A stretch of DNA of 64,000 nucleotides from CAYWPG01 sp964460035 (GTDB lineage Bacteria > Pseudomonadota > Gammaproteobacteria > Nitrococcales > AK92): assembly GCA_964460035.1 (NCBI GenBank), contig CAYWPG010000017.1:1-64000 (forward strand), written 5' to 3'. Position numbers and translations under genes: made by a program. The notes below the pieces were generated by a model, which had not been told where the DNA came from, searched no databases, and saw only the letters and a list, made by a program, of their open reading frames with translations. Each line of letters begins with the position of its first letter. Position 1 is the stretch's first letter. Shown one piece after another: positions 16,435 to 25,995 of the stretch.

Positions 16435-17535
16435 ATGAAATTCGCGATTGAACGGGAACAGCTACTAAAGCCCCTGCAGGCCGTGATCGGGGTCGTGGAG
16501 CGGCGGCAGACGTTGCCGGTACTCGCTAATGTGCTAGTCGTTGCGGATAGCAATGGAGTATCGCTCACGGCGACGGATCTTGAGGTGGAGCTGGTTGCGC
16601 ACTTTCACGCGGAGGTCAGCCAGGCGGGGGAAGCTACGCTACCGGCGCGCAAGCTGCTGGATATCGTACGCAACCTGCCGGCGGATGCTCAGGTCGAGAT
16701 CACGGCCGAACAGGAAAAAGCCGTGGTGACCGCGGCGCGCAGCCGTTTCACGCTGGCCACGCTGCCCGCTGCCGATTTTCCCACTATCGAGGACATCGGA
16801 GATTCACAGCCGCTGCTGTTGCCGCAGAAGCAGTTGCGGGAGCTGATCGAGCGCACCCACTTCTCGATGGCGCTGCAGGACGTGCGATATTACTTGAACG
16901 GTCTGTTGCTGGAGTTGGAACCCAGCGGGCTGCGTGCGGTAGCCACGGATGGACATCGTCTGGCGCTCGCAGAGACGGCCGTCGAGGTTCAGATCCAGGA
17001 GAGCACGCAAGTAATCGTTCCGCGCAAGGGCGTGCAAGAGCTGCTGCGGTTGCTGGACAGTACGGACGAGCCGGCGCGCGTGGAGCTAGGGAGCAACCAT
17101 ATACGGGTGGCATTACCGGATATCCGGTTTACGTCCAAGTTGATCGATGGACGGTTCCCCGATTACCAGCGGGTGATTCCCACCCATGCCGACAAGGTCA
17201 TGCTGGCCGATCGAGACAATCTGCGGCAGGCGGTGGTGCGGGCGTCGATTCTGTCCAATGAAAAGTATCGGGGCGTACGCCTTTGTCTCGAGCCCGAAAG
17301 GCTGAGAATCCAGTGTAACAATCCCGAGCAGGAGGAGGCCGAGGAGGAGCTCGCGGTGGACTACCCGCACGAGCCTCTGGAAGTCGGCTTCAACGCAAGC
17401 TATATCCTCGATGCGCTCAACGCGGTCGGAGCGGAGCTTGTCGAGGTGGCGCTTACGGATGCTAACAGCAGCTGTTTGGTGCGGGGCTACGGCAGCACCG
17501 ACAGCAAGTACGTTATCATGCCGATGCGCCTGTAG
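16435..17535 (+). CDS. dnaN: DNA polymerase III sliding clamp (beta subunit)
   Basis: This 366-residue protein forms the dimeric ring that tethers polymerase III to DNA. The start MKFAIEREQLLKPLQAV and the C-terminal SKYVIMPMRL are diagnostic, and the length matches the E. coli clamp. It is in the standard dnaA-dnaN-recF-gyrB order. The upstream gap of 234 bases carries one DnaA box and an AT-rich stretch. Confidence 0.98.
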   Translation: MKFAIEREQLLKPLQAVIGVVERRQTLPVLANVLVVADSNGVSLTATDLEVELVAHFHAEVSQAGEATLPARKLLDIVRNLPADAQVEITAEQEKAVVTAARSRFTLATLPAADFPTIEDIGDSQPLLLPQKQLRELIERTHFSMALQDVRYYLNGLLLELEPSGLRAVATDGHRLALAETAVEVQIQESTQVIVPRKGVQELLRLLDSTDEPARVELGSNHIRVALPDIRFTSKLIDGRFPDYQRVIPTHADKVMLADRDNLRQAVVRASILSNEKYRGVRLCLEPERLRIQCNNPEQEEAEEELAVDYPHEPLEVGFNASYILDALNAVGAELVEVALTDANSSCLVRGYGSTDSKYVIMPMRL

Positions 17536-17767
17536 CGCACGCTTCGGGGTTATTGTTCCTTCCAGTACGGTGGCTACCGCGAGTTGACGTGGGGTGGCGC
17601 GGGTGTAGTAGAGGCCCGCGCCCACGCTGCGCGTCCGGTGCTATTGACTTGTCAGAGTCGGATTTTATACCCACCAAGAGCGTTTATGGGTGCCCAAGGC
17701 GGCAAGCTTCCGGTGCATCGCTCACCACTCCCACGTTCACTCGTTCGCCAGTGGCTGAGGCGTCACT

Positions 17768-18835
17768 ATGAGTATTCGTAGCCTCAGCGTTCGCAACTTC
17801 AGAAATCTGCGTGCGGTGGACATCGAGCCTGGTCCTGGCATTAACGTCATCTTCGGCGCCAACGCGGCGGGCAAGACCAGCTTGCTGGAGGCATTGCACT
17901 TCTTGGGACGCGTTCGCTCCTTCCGTACCACGCGAGTGGAACAGTTGATCACGAGCGGCGAGCAGGAGGTGCTGGTCCGGGCCGTGATCGACTCCGACGG
18001 GCGCACGATCAACGCGGCGGTGCGAAGGGAAGGAACGCATACACAAGTTCGAGTGGACGGCGAGAACGTCCGTAATCTGTCAACGCTTGCTCAGTACTTT
18101 CCGCTACAGGTTATCAACAGCGAGAGCCAGAGGCTGCTGTTGGATGGGCCCAAGGTGCGTCGGAGCTTTCTGAATTGGACCATGTTCCACGTGGAACATG
18201 GCTATTACGAAGTGTGGCGGCGATATGACCGCGCGGTGCGCCAACGGAATGCCGCACTGCGGGCACGCGATGCTCGTCTTGCCAAGGTTTGGGAGCCGGA
18301 GCTGGTGCAGTGGGCCGAGGCGCTGGACAGCATGCGCGTGACGCTGGTGGAGGCCTTAACTAAGGAGTTGGGCCCGCTGCTAGCGCAGTGGCTGCCGGAA
18401 GAGGACGTAACGCTGTCCTATCGCCGGGGTTGGGCCAATGATCGCAGCTTGGAAGAGCTGCTTGAGAACAATCGGGAACGCGAGCTTGAGGCCGGATACT
18501 GCCTTTATGGCCCCCACCGGGGAGATATCGTAGTAAAAGCGGGTGCGGTGGAGGCCCAGCATAGACTGTCTCGCGGGCAACAGAAGCTGCTGGTTATCGC
18601 TATGCTGCTGGCTCAGGCAGGTCTGCTGGCGAACCGGAGTACGCACACGCCCCTGCTGTTGATAGACGATCTGCCGGCGGAGCTGGATGCCGACCATCGC
18701 GGTCAAGTAGTACGGCTACTCGAACAAAGGCCCATTCAGACGTTCATCACGTGCATAGACCGGGACTCGGTGACAATCGCCGGCCCGGCCAAGTGGTTCC
18801 ACGTGGAACATGGTGCTTACCAGGAAGTGATATAA
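17768..18835 (+). CDS. recF: DNA replication and repair protein RecF
   Basis: This 355-residue SMC-like ATPase loads RecA at gaps with RecO and RecR. Walker A is GANAAGKTSLLEALH near the N-terminus, the ABC signature LSRGQQKLLVIAM is near residue 260 and Walker B LLLIDDLPAELD follows. Two segments, MFHVEHG and WFHVEHG, are encoded by parS-like palindromes. The stop codon TAA is part of the TATAAT promoter element of gyrB. Confidence 0.97.
   Translation: MSIRSLSVRNFRNLRAVDIEPGPGINVIFGANAAGKTSLLEALHFLGRVRSFRTTRVEQLITSGEQEVLVRAVIDSDGRTINAAVRREGTHTQVRVDGENVRNLSTLAQYFPLQVINSESQRLLLDGPKVRRSFLNWTMFHVEHGYYEVWRRYDRAVRQRNAALRARDARLAKVWEPELVQWAEALDSMRVTLVEALTKELGPLLAQWLPEEDVTLSYRRGWANDRSLEELLENNRERELEAGYCLYGPHRGDIVVKAGAVEAQHRLSRGQQKLLVIAMLLAQAGLLANRSTHTPLLLIDDLPAELDADHRGQVVRLLEQRPIQTFITCIDRDSVTIAGPAKWFHVEHGAYQEVI
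18183..18198. other. parS site 1 inside recF
   Basis: TGTTCCACGTGGAACA is a perfect 16-base palindrome, the gammaproteobacterial type of parS with CC/GG in place of the TT/AA of the Bacillus site. It encodes MFHVEH in RecF. It lies about 11 kb from parAB. Confidence 0.85.
18795..18810. other. parS site 2 inside recF
   Basis: GGTTCCACGTGGAACA matches site 1 at 15 of 16 bases. As I recall it, its reverse complement is the form used by Pseudomonas ParB. It encodes WFHVEH near the RecF C-terminus. Confidence 0.85.
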
Positions 18836-18836
18836 T
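18828..18836 (+). promoter_or_regulatory. Extended -10 promoter of gyrB
   Basis: TGATATAAT is a perfect extended -10 element 27 bases before the gyrB ATG. No good -35 box is seen, which extended -10 promoters tolerate. The recF stop codon lies within it. Confidence 0.6.
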
Positions 18837-18863
18837 GCTAGCACTTGTTCCAAGGATCCGATT

Positions 18864-21281
18864 ATGAGCTCACAGTCGAACTACGATTCCGCCAGCATCA
18901 AGGTCTTGCGTGGTCTTGATGCTGTCCGCAAACGCCCTGGAATGTACATCGGCGACACCGATGATGGTACCGGGCTGCACCATCTGGTCTTCGAAGTCGC
19001 CGATAACTCCATAGACGAGGCGCTCGCTGGTTACTGTGATCAGATCGAGGTGATCATCCACAGGGATAACTCCATTACGGTCTCCGACAACGGCCGCGGT
19101 ATCCCTGTAGATATTCATCCGGAAGAAGGCCGCTCGGCAGCGGAAGTCATCATGACGGTGCTTCACGCCGGTGGAAAATTCGACGACAACTCGTACAAGG
19201 TCTCGGGCGGCCTGCACGGGGTCGGCGTGTCCGTAGTGAATGCGCTATCGGAGAAACTGCGGCTGGTCATTCACAAGAATGGCAAGGTGCACACGCAGGA
19301 GTACCGCATGGGCGTGCCGCTGGAGCCGCTGAAGGTGGTCGGCGAGACACAGCAAACGGGCACCCAGATCACGTTTCAGCCAAGCCCGAGCATCTTCAGC
19401 AATATCGAGTTCCACTACGATATTCTCGCCAAGCGTTTTCGCGAGTTGTCGTTCCTGAACCCCGGCATCTGCATCACGCTCAAGGACGAACGCAACGACA
19501 AGGAGGACACCTTCCGGTATGAGGGTGGCATCCGGGCGTTCGTCGAACACTTGAACCGCAACAAGACGCCTCTGCACAAGACCGTCTTCTACTTCAGCAC
19601 ACAGAAGGATGGGATTGGCGTCGACGTTGCGATGCAATGGAACGACTCCTACCAGGAGAATATTTTTACCTTTACGAACAACATCCCTCAGCGCGATGGC
19701 GGTACCCATATGGCTGGGTTCCGTGCAGCGCTGACTCGTACGCTGAACAACTACCTGGAGCAGGAAGGTTATACCAAGAAGCTCAAGACCGTACCGACCG
19801 GGGATGACATCCGCGAGGGGCTAACCGCTGTCCTCTCCGTGAAGGTTCCGGACCCTAAGTTCTCCTCTCAGACCAAGGACAAGCTCGTGTCGTCCGAGGT
19901 CAAACCGGTCGTGGAATCTACCCTGTCCGAGCACTTCCAAGCCTTCTTGCTGGAGAATCCTGCCGAGGCCAGAGCCATTGTCGAGAAAATCATCGACGCG
20001 GCGCGGGCCCGCGAGGCGGCGCGTAAAGCGCGAGAGATGACCCGTCGCAAGGGGGCCTTGGACATCGCTGGCCTGCCGGGCAAGCTTGCGGACTGCCAGG
20101 AGCGTGATCCGGCCCAATCGGAGCTCTACCTGGTGGAGGGTGATTCTGCGGGAGGCTCGGCCAAACAGGGCCGCTCGCGCCGTACGCAGGCGATCCTGCC
20201 CTTGAAGGGCAAGATTCTCAACGTGGAGAAAGCGCGCTTCGACAAGATGCTGTCGTCGGCCGAGGTCGGCACGCTGATTACCGCGCTAGGCTGTGGGATC
20301 GGGAAAGAGGAGTTCAACCCCGATAAGCTCCGCTACCACCGTATCATTATCATGACGGACGCGGACGTGGACGGCTCCCACATCCGTACCCTGCTGTTGA
20401 CCTTCTTCTACCGGCAGATGCCGGAGTTGGTAGAGCGCGGGCATATTTATATCGCCCAGCCTCCGCTCTACAAGGTCAAGCGCGGCAAGCAGGAGCACTA
20501 TGTAAAGGACGATAAGGAACTTACCGAGTACCTGCTTCAGCTGGCCTTGTCGGATGCGTCGTTGCACCCTGGAGCCGATGCGCCTCCAATCACCGGTGCC
20601 GGCCTGGAGAAGCTGGTACGCCAGTTCATGACGGTGATGGACACTATTGGCCATCTGGGCCGCCGCCGGGATCCAGCCGTGCTGGAAGCCATGATCAACC
20701 TGCCCGCGCTGGACAACGAAGCATTCCGCGATGTGAACGTCATTCGTCCCTGGTTCGAGCAGCTCGTAGAGCAGCTCAACGTCGGCCAGCCGGCTGGTAC
20801 CGAGTATCGTGTTGAGGTCAGTGGCGGGCCCGACGGCGGCTTCCAGGAAGCGGTGGTCACCAAGCGTATGCACGGCATATTGCACCCGAGCGTGTTCGGC
20901 ACCCAGTTCTTTCTCTCTCCGGAGTATGAAGCGATCAAGGAGCTGTCGCGGATGCTGGAGGGGTTGCTGGCCCCCGATGCCGTGATTCTGAAGGGCGAGC
21001 GTCGCCAACCGGTTACTTCGTTCAAGCAGGCAGTGAACTGGCTGCTCGACGAAGCCAAGCGGGGGCAGACCATCCAGCGCTATAAGGGCCTGGGCGAGAT
21101 GAACCCCGAGCAGTTGTGGGAAACGACCATGAACCCGGAGACTCGGCGCCTGCTGCAGGTGCGCATCGAGGATGCGGTCGCCGCTGACGAGATTTTCACC
21201 ACTTTGATGGGCGATCATGTCGAGCCGCGTCGCGAGTTCATAGAGCGTAACGCACTGTCTGCAAGCAACCTCGATGTTTAA
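18864..21281 (+). CDS. gyrB: DNA gyrase subunit B
   Basis: This 805-residue ATPase subunit of gyrase introduces negative supercoils. It starts MSSQSNYDSASIKVLRGLDA and has the GHKL ATPase segment DNSIDEALAGYCD. The TOPRIM motif VEGDSAGGSAKQGRSR lies near residue 420. The length, over 800 residues, includes the large insertion in the TOPRIM region found in Gammaproteobacteria. A terminator hairpin follows 120 bases downstream. Confidence 0.98.
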   Translation: MSSQSNYDSASIKVLRGLDAVRKRPGMYIGDTDDGTGLHHLVFEVADNSIDEALAGYCDQIEVIIHRDNSITVSDNGRGIPVDIHPEEGRSAAEVIMTVLHAGGKFDDNSYKVSGGLHGVGVSVVNALSEKLRLVIHKNGKVHTQEYRMGVPLEPLKVVGETQQTGTQITFQPSPSIFSNIEFHYDILAKRFRELSFLNPGICITLKDERNDKEDTFRYEGGIRAFVEHLNRNKTPLHKTVFYFSTQKDGIGVDVAMQWNDSYQENIFTFTNNIPQRDGGTHMAGFRAALTRTLNNYLEQEGYTKKLKTVPTGDDIREGLTAVLSVKVPDPKFSSQTKDKLVSSEVKPVVESTLSEHFQAFLLENPAEARAIVEKIIDAARAREAARKAREMTRRKGALDIAGLPGKLADCQERDPAQSELYLVEGDSAGGSAKQGRSRRTQAILPLKGKILNVEKARFDKMLSSAEVGTLITALGCGIGKEEFNPDKLRYHRIIIMTDADVDGSHIRTLLLTFFYRQMPELVERGHIYIAQPPLYKVKRGKQEHYVKDDKELTEYLLQLALSDASLHPGADAPPITGAGLEKLVRQFMTVMDTIGHLGRRRDPAVLEAMINLPALDNEAFRDVNVIRPWFEQLVEQLNVGQPAGTEYRVEVSGGPDGGFQEAVVTKRMHGILHPSVFGTQFFLSPEYEAIKELSRMLEGLLAPDAVILKGERRQPVTSFKQAVNWLLDEAKRGQTIQRYKGLGEMNPEQLWETTMNPETRRLLQVRIEDAVAADEIFTTLMGDHVEPRREFIERNALSASNLDV

Positions 21282-21402
21282 CCGAGTGCCCACAAACCGT
21301 CCGTTGTGCGGGACACTCTTCCGCCGACCTGACTCAGGCTGTTGTAGTGCGCCTTCAGCAGCCTGAGCATTCTCCTCGCCTTGGTTGTGCTGCATGGGAA
21401 GG

Positions 21403-21424
21403 AAGTCCGCTGCAGCGGACTTTT
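21403..21424 (+). terminator. Rho-independent terminator after gyrB
   Basis: A perfect 20-base palindrome, AAGTCCGCTGCAGCGGACTT (21403-21422), is followed by TTCTTCT. It is placed to end transcripts from the dnaA-gyrB cluster. In practice the loop would open by a few bases. Confidence 0.8.
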
Positions 21425-21637
21425 CTTCTCCTGCGACGTTTTGACTTGCTCTCCGAGCCTGTGCTGATCGGTTGACTCTCGGCCACGAGACGGATCGGTG
21501 CCGGGTGTCCCGGACTGTGCTATCCGAAACGCCCCTTCCCTTCTCTACCGCCGTTGCGGGGAGCGCCTTCGGCGGGCTGCTAGTCAGACCAGGCGTGCAA
21601 TAGCCCTCTTCCCTGCTACGCTAGTGCCGCCCAAAGC
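21425..21637. other. Non-coding gap between the gyrB terminator and the plsC terminator
   Basis: Part of the 409-base gap between the convergent gyrB and plsC. Apart from the two terminator hairpins I see no gene or clear site here. Confidence 0.6.
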
Positions 21638-21664
21638 AAAGGCCGCTCTCCTGGAGCGGCCTTT
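21638..21664 (-). terminator. Terminator of the glyQS-gmhB-plsC operon
   Basis: AAAGGCCGCTC (21638-21648) pairs perfectly with GAGCGGCCTTT (21654-21664) around a five-base loop. On the minus strand the stem ends in TTTGCTTTG, a modest U-tract. It lies 26 bases beyond the plsC stop. Confidence 0.75.
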
Positions 21665-21690
21665 GGGTGTGTTGCAACAATATCGGCGAG

Positions 21691-22437
21691 TTAGCGGCGG
21701 GTACTGATCTCCGCCATCTGTGACTCGATCCAATCTTCCACTATTTTATTGATTTCTTTAGGCTTTTTGTCTCTGGGATCGATAGGCGGCCCAATCCGGA
21801 CCTGGATCGTACCTGGACGCTTGAAAAACTGGCGGCGGCCCCAGAACTCGCCGGCGTTGTGCGCCACGGGCACTATCGGAGCCTGGTTCAGGCTGGCCAG
21901 TAGCGCCCCGGTTGGATGGTAACGGCCTCGCTCTCCCGGCGCTACCCGCGTGCCCTCGGGAAAGATCACGACCCAGCGGCCGGCTTTCAAGCGTTCGCTT
22001 CCCTGCTTGAGGATTTGCCTCACGGCGTCTGCGTGAGCGCCCCGGTTGATGCCAATCGGCTGCAGCAAGCTCAGAGCCCACCCGAATACCGGGATGCGCA
22101 GCAACTCCCGCTTCAGCACCCATGTCTGCGGTATGAAGAACTTCCCGAGCGCGATAGCTTCCCAAGTGGACTGATGCTTGCTCATGACCACGCCGGGACC
22201 GGGTGGAATGTTCTCCAGCCCGCGCACTTCATAGTCCAGTCCGCAGGTGACTTTGAGCCACCACATGTTGAAGTGCACCCAGCGGGTGATGAACCAGTAA
22301 CGAAACCGGTATGGCGCCGGCCAGGTCAGTAGACTGAGCAGCCCCCAGACCAGCGTGAACGCCGCCATCCCGACGAACTGAGCAATTGACCCTACGATCG
22401 CGCGCAAACCGAGTCGGCGTTCAGTCGACCGTTTCAT
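21691..22437 (-). CDS. plsC: 1-acyl-sn-glycerol-3-phosphate acyltransferase
   Basis: This 248-residue membrane enzyme acylates lysophosphatidic acid to phosphatidic acid. One membrane helix lies near the N-terminus. The active-site block reads KHQSTWE, with Glu where the classic HX4D motif has Asp; this variant is common in proteobacterial homologues. The second motif VIFPEGTRV is intact. I chose ATG 22437 because GGGAG precedes it; the upstream in-frame codon at 22458 lies deep in gmhB. Confidence 0.9.
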   Translation of the reverse strand: MKRSTERRLGLRAIVGSIAQFVGMAAFTLVWGLLSLLTWPAPYRFRYWFITRWVHFNMWWLKVTCGLDYEVRGLENIPPGPGVVMSKHQSTWEAIALGKFFIPQTWVLKRELLRIPVFGWALSLLQPIGINRGAHADAVRQILKQGSERLKAGRWVVIFPEGTRVAPGERGRYHPTGALLASLNQAPIVPVAHNAGEFWGRRQFFKRPGTIQVRIGPPIDPRDKKPKEINKIVEDWIESQMAEISTRR

Positions 22438-23017
22438 GCTCTCCCTTCCATTGCGCAATCAGAGCATCGGCTACCGCAGCAAGATCCGCATAAACAGTGG
22501 CGCCCTCGGGCAACGGTTTCGCCAGGGTGCGCTCGCCTTTACCGCTGCGAACCAGAATGGGCCGCGCGCCCACGGCCACCGCGGCCTCCAGATCGCGCAG
22601 CGAGTCTCCTACCACCGGCACATCCCTTAGCGAGGTGCGAAAATCGTGGGCAATCTGATGTAGCATGCCGGGCCGTGGCTTGCGGCATTCACAGCCATCG
22701 TCCGGACCGTGGGGGCAGAAATAAATACCGTGTAACCGCCCCCCGAACGCCGCTAGCGCCGCCTCCATCTTGCAATTGATGGCCGCCAGCGTGGTCAGAT
22801 CGAACAGGCCCCGCGCCACGCCGGACTGATTGGTGAACACGATAACTTTCGCACCGGCCCGGTTGAGTTTGGCCACCGCCTCCAGGCTGCCCGGGATGGG
22901 CTGCCACTCGTCGGGGGACTTGATATACGCGTCCGAGTCTTCGTTGATCACCCCATCCCGGTCGAGAATAACCAACCGCTTGGGCAAGACGCCCTCATCC
23001 TGGGAGCCGGGATACAT
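22421..23017 (-). CDS. gmhB: D-glycero-beta-D-manno-heptose-1,7-bisphosphate 7-phosphatase
   Basis: This 198-residue HAD phosphatase acts in the ADP-heptose pathway for the lipopolysaccharide core. The nucleophile motif is LDRDGVIN, followed by VFTNQSGVARG. A zinc-binding Cys/His cluster (CPHGPDDGCECRKP) and VGDSLRDLEAA follow. ATG 23017 is chosen because TGGAGG lies at good spacing. It overlaps the end of glyS by 23 bases and the start of plsC by 17. Confidence 0.93.
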   Translation of the reverse strand: MYPGSQDEGVLPKRLVILDRDGVINEDSDAYIKSPDEWQPIPGSLEAVAKLNRAGAKVIVFTNQSGVARGLFDLTTLAAINCKMEAALAAFGGRLHGIYFCPHGPDDGCECRKPRPGMLHQIAHDFRTSLRDVPVVGDSLRDLEAAVAVGARPILVRSGKGERTLAKPLPEGATVYADLAAVADALIAQWKGEHETVD

Positions 23018-25070
23018 CGGCGACCTCCAGGAACAAGTTCGCAATGTCGCTCAGCATCCGCAAGCGGTTGCCCCTTACCTTGGGATCTTCGGCCATGACC
23101 AGCACGTGATCGAAGAAGCCGTCAACCGGATCGCGCAGACGCGCTAAACGCTTCAACACTTCTCCGTACTGCCGGTTCTCCAGCAGCGGTGCCACCTCCC
23201 GCCGGGCCGCCGCGACCGCTTCAGCTAGGCTCTTCTCGTGGCTGTCCTGCAGCAAAGCAGGGTCTACGGCTTCCGGCAAGGTTTCGCCGCTCTTACGCAG
23301 AATGTTGCGGATGCGCTTGTTGGCCGCGGCCAAGCTGGAGGCCTCAGGCAAGGCGATGAAATCGCGGCAGGCCAACAGGCGGCGGTGGAAGTCCAGCGGT
23401 CTTACCGGCCGGCAAGCGGCCACCGCTTCGAACAGTTCCACGCTGAACCCTTGGTCCAGGTAGTAAGCGCGCAAGCGTTCCAGGCAGAAATCGAAAACGG
23501 CGTTTACTTGCTCCGCTGCGCCCAGCGCCGCCGGCAAGCCTTCGGCGGCGAGCCGCAACAGCCATTCCAGATCCAGGTTCAACTGGCCTTCGACTATGGT
23601 CCTGACCAGCCCAAGAGCGGCCCGTCGTAATGCAAAGGGGTCCTTATCGCCGCTAGGCGCGCGCCCGATAGCGAAAATGCCCATGAGCGTGTCGACCCGC
23701 TCGGCAATCGCCAGTACCTGCCCCAGTGGCGAGCTTGCAATGCGGTCGCCGGCGAACCGCGGCATGTACTGTTCGTCCAGCGCGATCGCTACGGCCTCGG
23801 GCTCCCCATCGTGGAGCGCGTAATAGCGGCCCATGATCCCTTGCAGTTCCGGAAACTCGCCGACCATGGCGGTTTCCAGATCGCATTTGCCGAGCAAAGC
23901 GGCGCGTTCGGCCTGCGCCGGGTCTACGTCCAGTTCGCCCGCAATACGCACGGCCAGCTTCGCTACCCGCTCGCTCTTCTCCATTACGCTGCCGAGCTTG
24001 GCCTGATAGACCACGTTCTTCAGCGCCTCTTGTCGTGCAGCGAGCGGCTGTTTACGGTCTTGCTCCCAGAAGAACGCCGCATCCGCGAGCCGTGGGCGAA
24101 TGACCCGCTCGTTACCCGCTTTTACCGCTGCCGGATCGCGGCTTTCGATGTTAGCGATGGTGACGAAGCGCGGCAGTAGCCGTCCCTCTTTATCCCGCAG
24201 TGGGAAATACTTCTGGTGTCCCTGCATGCTGGAGATCAGTGCCTCAGGCGGGACTTCCAGGAACTCTTCGTCGAACTCCCCGACCAGGGCCACCGGCCAC
24301 TCCACCAGTGCCGTGACCTCATCGAGCAGCGCCTCATCGATCACCGGAATGGCGTTGACCTGTTCCGCGGCGGCTTTGACTTGCTCGAGAATGCGCGTCC
24401 GCCGTGCCTCGAAATCGGCGATTACCTTGCCTGCCTGCTCGAGCTGCTGGGCGTAGCCGGCCGCCGATTCCACTTCTATGGGCTCTGGGTGGTGGAAGCG
24501 GTGTCCGCGCGTCAGCCGGCCGGAGCGCACCCCTAGCAGCTCCGCATCGATTACCTCATCGCCAAACAACAGCACCAGCCAATGTACTGGACGCACGAAG
24601 CTCGCGCTGCCGGAGCCCCAGCGCATGCGCTTGGGAATGGGTAGCCGTCCCACCGCGTTCTGCAGAATCCCCGGCAACAGCGATGCGGCGGCTTGTCCGG
24701 GCTGCTCGCCTCGATACACCAGCCATGCGCCGTCCTTGGTGACCAGCTCCTGCAATTGGCTGACGTCCACGCCGCAGGAGCGCGCGAAGCCGAGTGCCGC
24801 TGGCGTGGGTTGGCCGTCCTTGAACGCAGCGGCGAGCGCGGGCCCCTTGCGCTCGATGGTGCGGTCCGCTTGCCGGGTCTGCAGCGCCTCGATTACCAGC
24901 GCAAGCCGGCGTGGGGTCGCATAGGCGCGCACCTTGCCATGCGACAGCCCTGCTTCGGCCAGGCCCTTGACGATTTCGTCGCGGAAGGCTGCGCTCAGTG
25001 TGGGCAGCGCCTTGGGCGGCAGCTCCTCGGTGCCCAGCTCGATAAGAAGATCGCGGGTTGTCTCAGTCAT
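22995..25070 (-). CDS. glyS: Glycyl-tRNA synthetase beta subunit
   Basis: This 691-residue beta chain of the alpha2-beta2 glycyl-tRNA synthetase carries the tRNA-binding and HD-like parts. It starts MTETTRDLLIELGTEELPP, the standard N-terminus; the open frame continues about 100 bases further up but that part lies within glyQ. The start overlaps the glyQ end by eight bases, indicating translational coupling. The C-terminus ends in LADVSRLPG. Confidence 0.97.
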   Translation of the reverse strand: MTETTRDLLIELGTEELPPKALPTLSAAFRDEIVKGLAEAGLSHGKVRAYATPRRLALVIEALQTRQADRTIERKGPALAAAFKDGQPTPAALGFARSCGVDVSQLQELVTKDGAWLVYRGEQPGQAAASLLPGILQNAVGRLPIPKRMRWGSGSASFVRPVHWLVLLFGDEVIDAELLGVRSGRLTRGHRFHHPEPIEVESAAGYAQQLEQAGKVIADFEARRTRILEQVKAAAEQVNAIPVIDEALLDEVTALVEWPVALVGEFDEEFLEVPPEALISSMQGHQKYFPLRDKEGRLLPRFVTIANIESRDPAAVKAGNERVIRPRLADAAFFWEQDRKQPLAARQEALKNVVYQAKLGSVMEKSERVAKLAVRIAGELDVDPAQAERAALLGKCDLETAMVGEFPELQGIMGRYYALHDGEPEAVAIALDEQYMPRFAGDRIASSPLGQVLAIAERVDTLMGIFAIGRAPSGDKDPFALRRAALGLVRTIVEGQLNLDLEWLLRLAAEGLPAALGAAEQVNAVFDFCLERLRAYYLDQGFSVELFEAVAACRPVRPLDFHRRLLACRDFIALPEASSLAAANKRIRNILRKSGETLPEAVDPALLQDSHEKSLAEAVAAARREVAPLLENRQYGEVLKRLARLRDPVDGFFDHVLVMAEDPKVRGNRLRMLSDIANLFLEVADVSRLPG

Positions 25071-25965
25071 GACGCGCCTCCTTGGCAGCGGCGAGCATGG
25101 GGAACCCCAGCGCCTCACGGCGTGCGTAGTAGGCCTCCGCCACTGCCCGCGCGAGCGCGCGCACACGCAGGATATAGCCTTGGCGTTCCGTTACCGAGAT
25201 TGCATGGCGTGCGTCCAACAGGTTGAAGGTATGCGACGCCTTGAGAACCATCTCGTACGCGGGCAGCGGCAGTCCCGCTTCGATGAGGCGCTGGCTCTCG
25301 CGCTCGCACGTGCCGAACCAGTCGAACAGGCTCTTGGTATCGGCGTGCTCGAAGTTATAGGCAGACATCTCGACCTCGTTCTGCTTAAAGACGTCGCCGT
25401 AGGTCACGACGCCGGAGGGCCCTTCCGTCCACACCAGATCGAAAATGCTGGAGACGTTCTGGATATACATGGCGAGCCGCTCCAGGCCGTAGGTGATCTC
25501 GCCCATTACCGGATCGCAATCCAGGCCGCCCACCTGCTGGAAATAGGTGAACTGGGTGACCTCCATGCCGTTGAGCCACACCTCCCAGCCAAGCCCCCAC
25601 GCGCCTAGCGTGGGCGATTCCCAGTTGTCCTCGACAAAACGGATATCGTGCACCAGCGGATCGAAGCCGAGGCGACGCAGCGAGCCCAGGTAGAGCTCCT
25701 GAATCTCCAGCGGAGAAGGCTTGAGGACGACCTGGAATTGGTAGTAGTGCTGGCCGCGGTTAGGATTCTCGCCGTAGCGCCCGTCGGTAGGCCGTCTAGA
25801 GGGCTGCACGTAGGCGGCGTTCCACGGCTCCGGTCCGATCGCCCGCAGGAATGTCGCCGGATGGAACGTGCCGGCGCCGACCTCCATATCGAGCGGCTGC
25901 AGGATCACGCAACCCTGCTCGGCCCAGTACTGTTGAAGCTCCAGAATGAGCTCCTGGAAGCTCAT
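25063..25965 (-). CDS. glyQ: Glycyl-tRNA synthetase alpha subunit
   Basis: This 300-residue catalytic chain charges tRNA-Gly. The family blocks EVGAGTFHPATFLRAIGPEP, YVQPSRRPTDGRYGENPNR and FVEDNWESPTLGAWGLGWE are all intact. ATG 25965 begins MSFQELILELQQYW. An in-frame TTG at 25995 with GGGGGCGG upstream would add ten residues and would match the length of some homologues, so the start is open. It is the first gene of the glyQ-glyS-gmhB-plsC operon. Confidence 0.96.
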   Translation of the reverse strand: MSFQELILELQQYWAEQGCVILQPLDMEVGAGTFHPATFLRAIGPEPWNAAYVQPSRRPTDGRYGENPNRGQHYYQFQVVLKPSPLEIQELYLGSLRRLGFDPLVHDIRFVEDNWESPTLGAWGLGWEVWLNGMEVTQFTYFQQVGGLDCDPVMGEITYGLERLAMYIQNVSSIFDLVWTEGPSGVVTYGDVFKQNEVEMSAYNFEHADTKSLFDWFGTCERESQRLIEAGLPLPAYEMVLKASHTFNLLDARHAISVTERQGYILRVRALARAVAEAYYARREALGFPMLAAAKEARHD

Positions 25966-25995
25966 GAATCGTCCGTTGTGTGTAGATGCAGGCAA

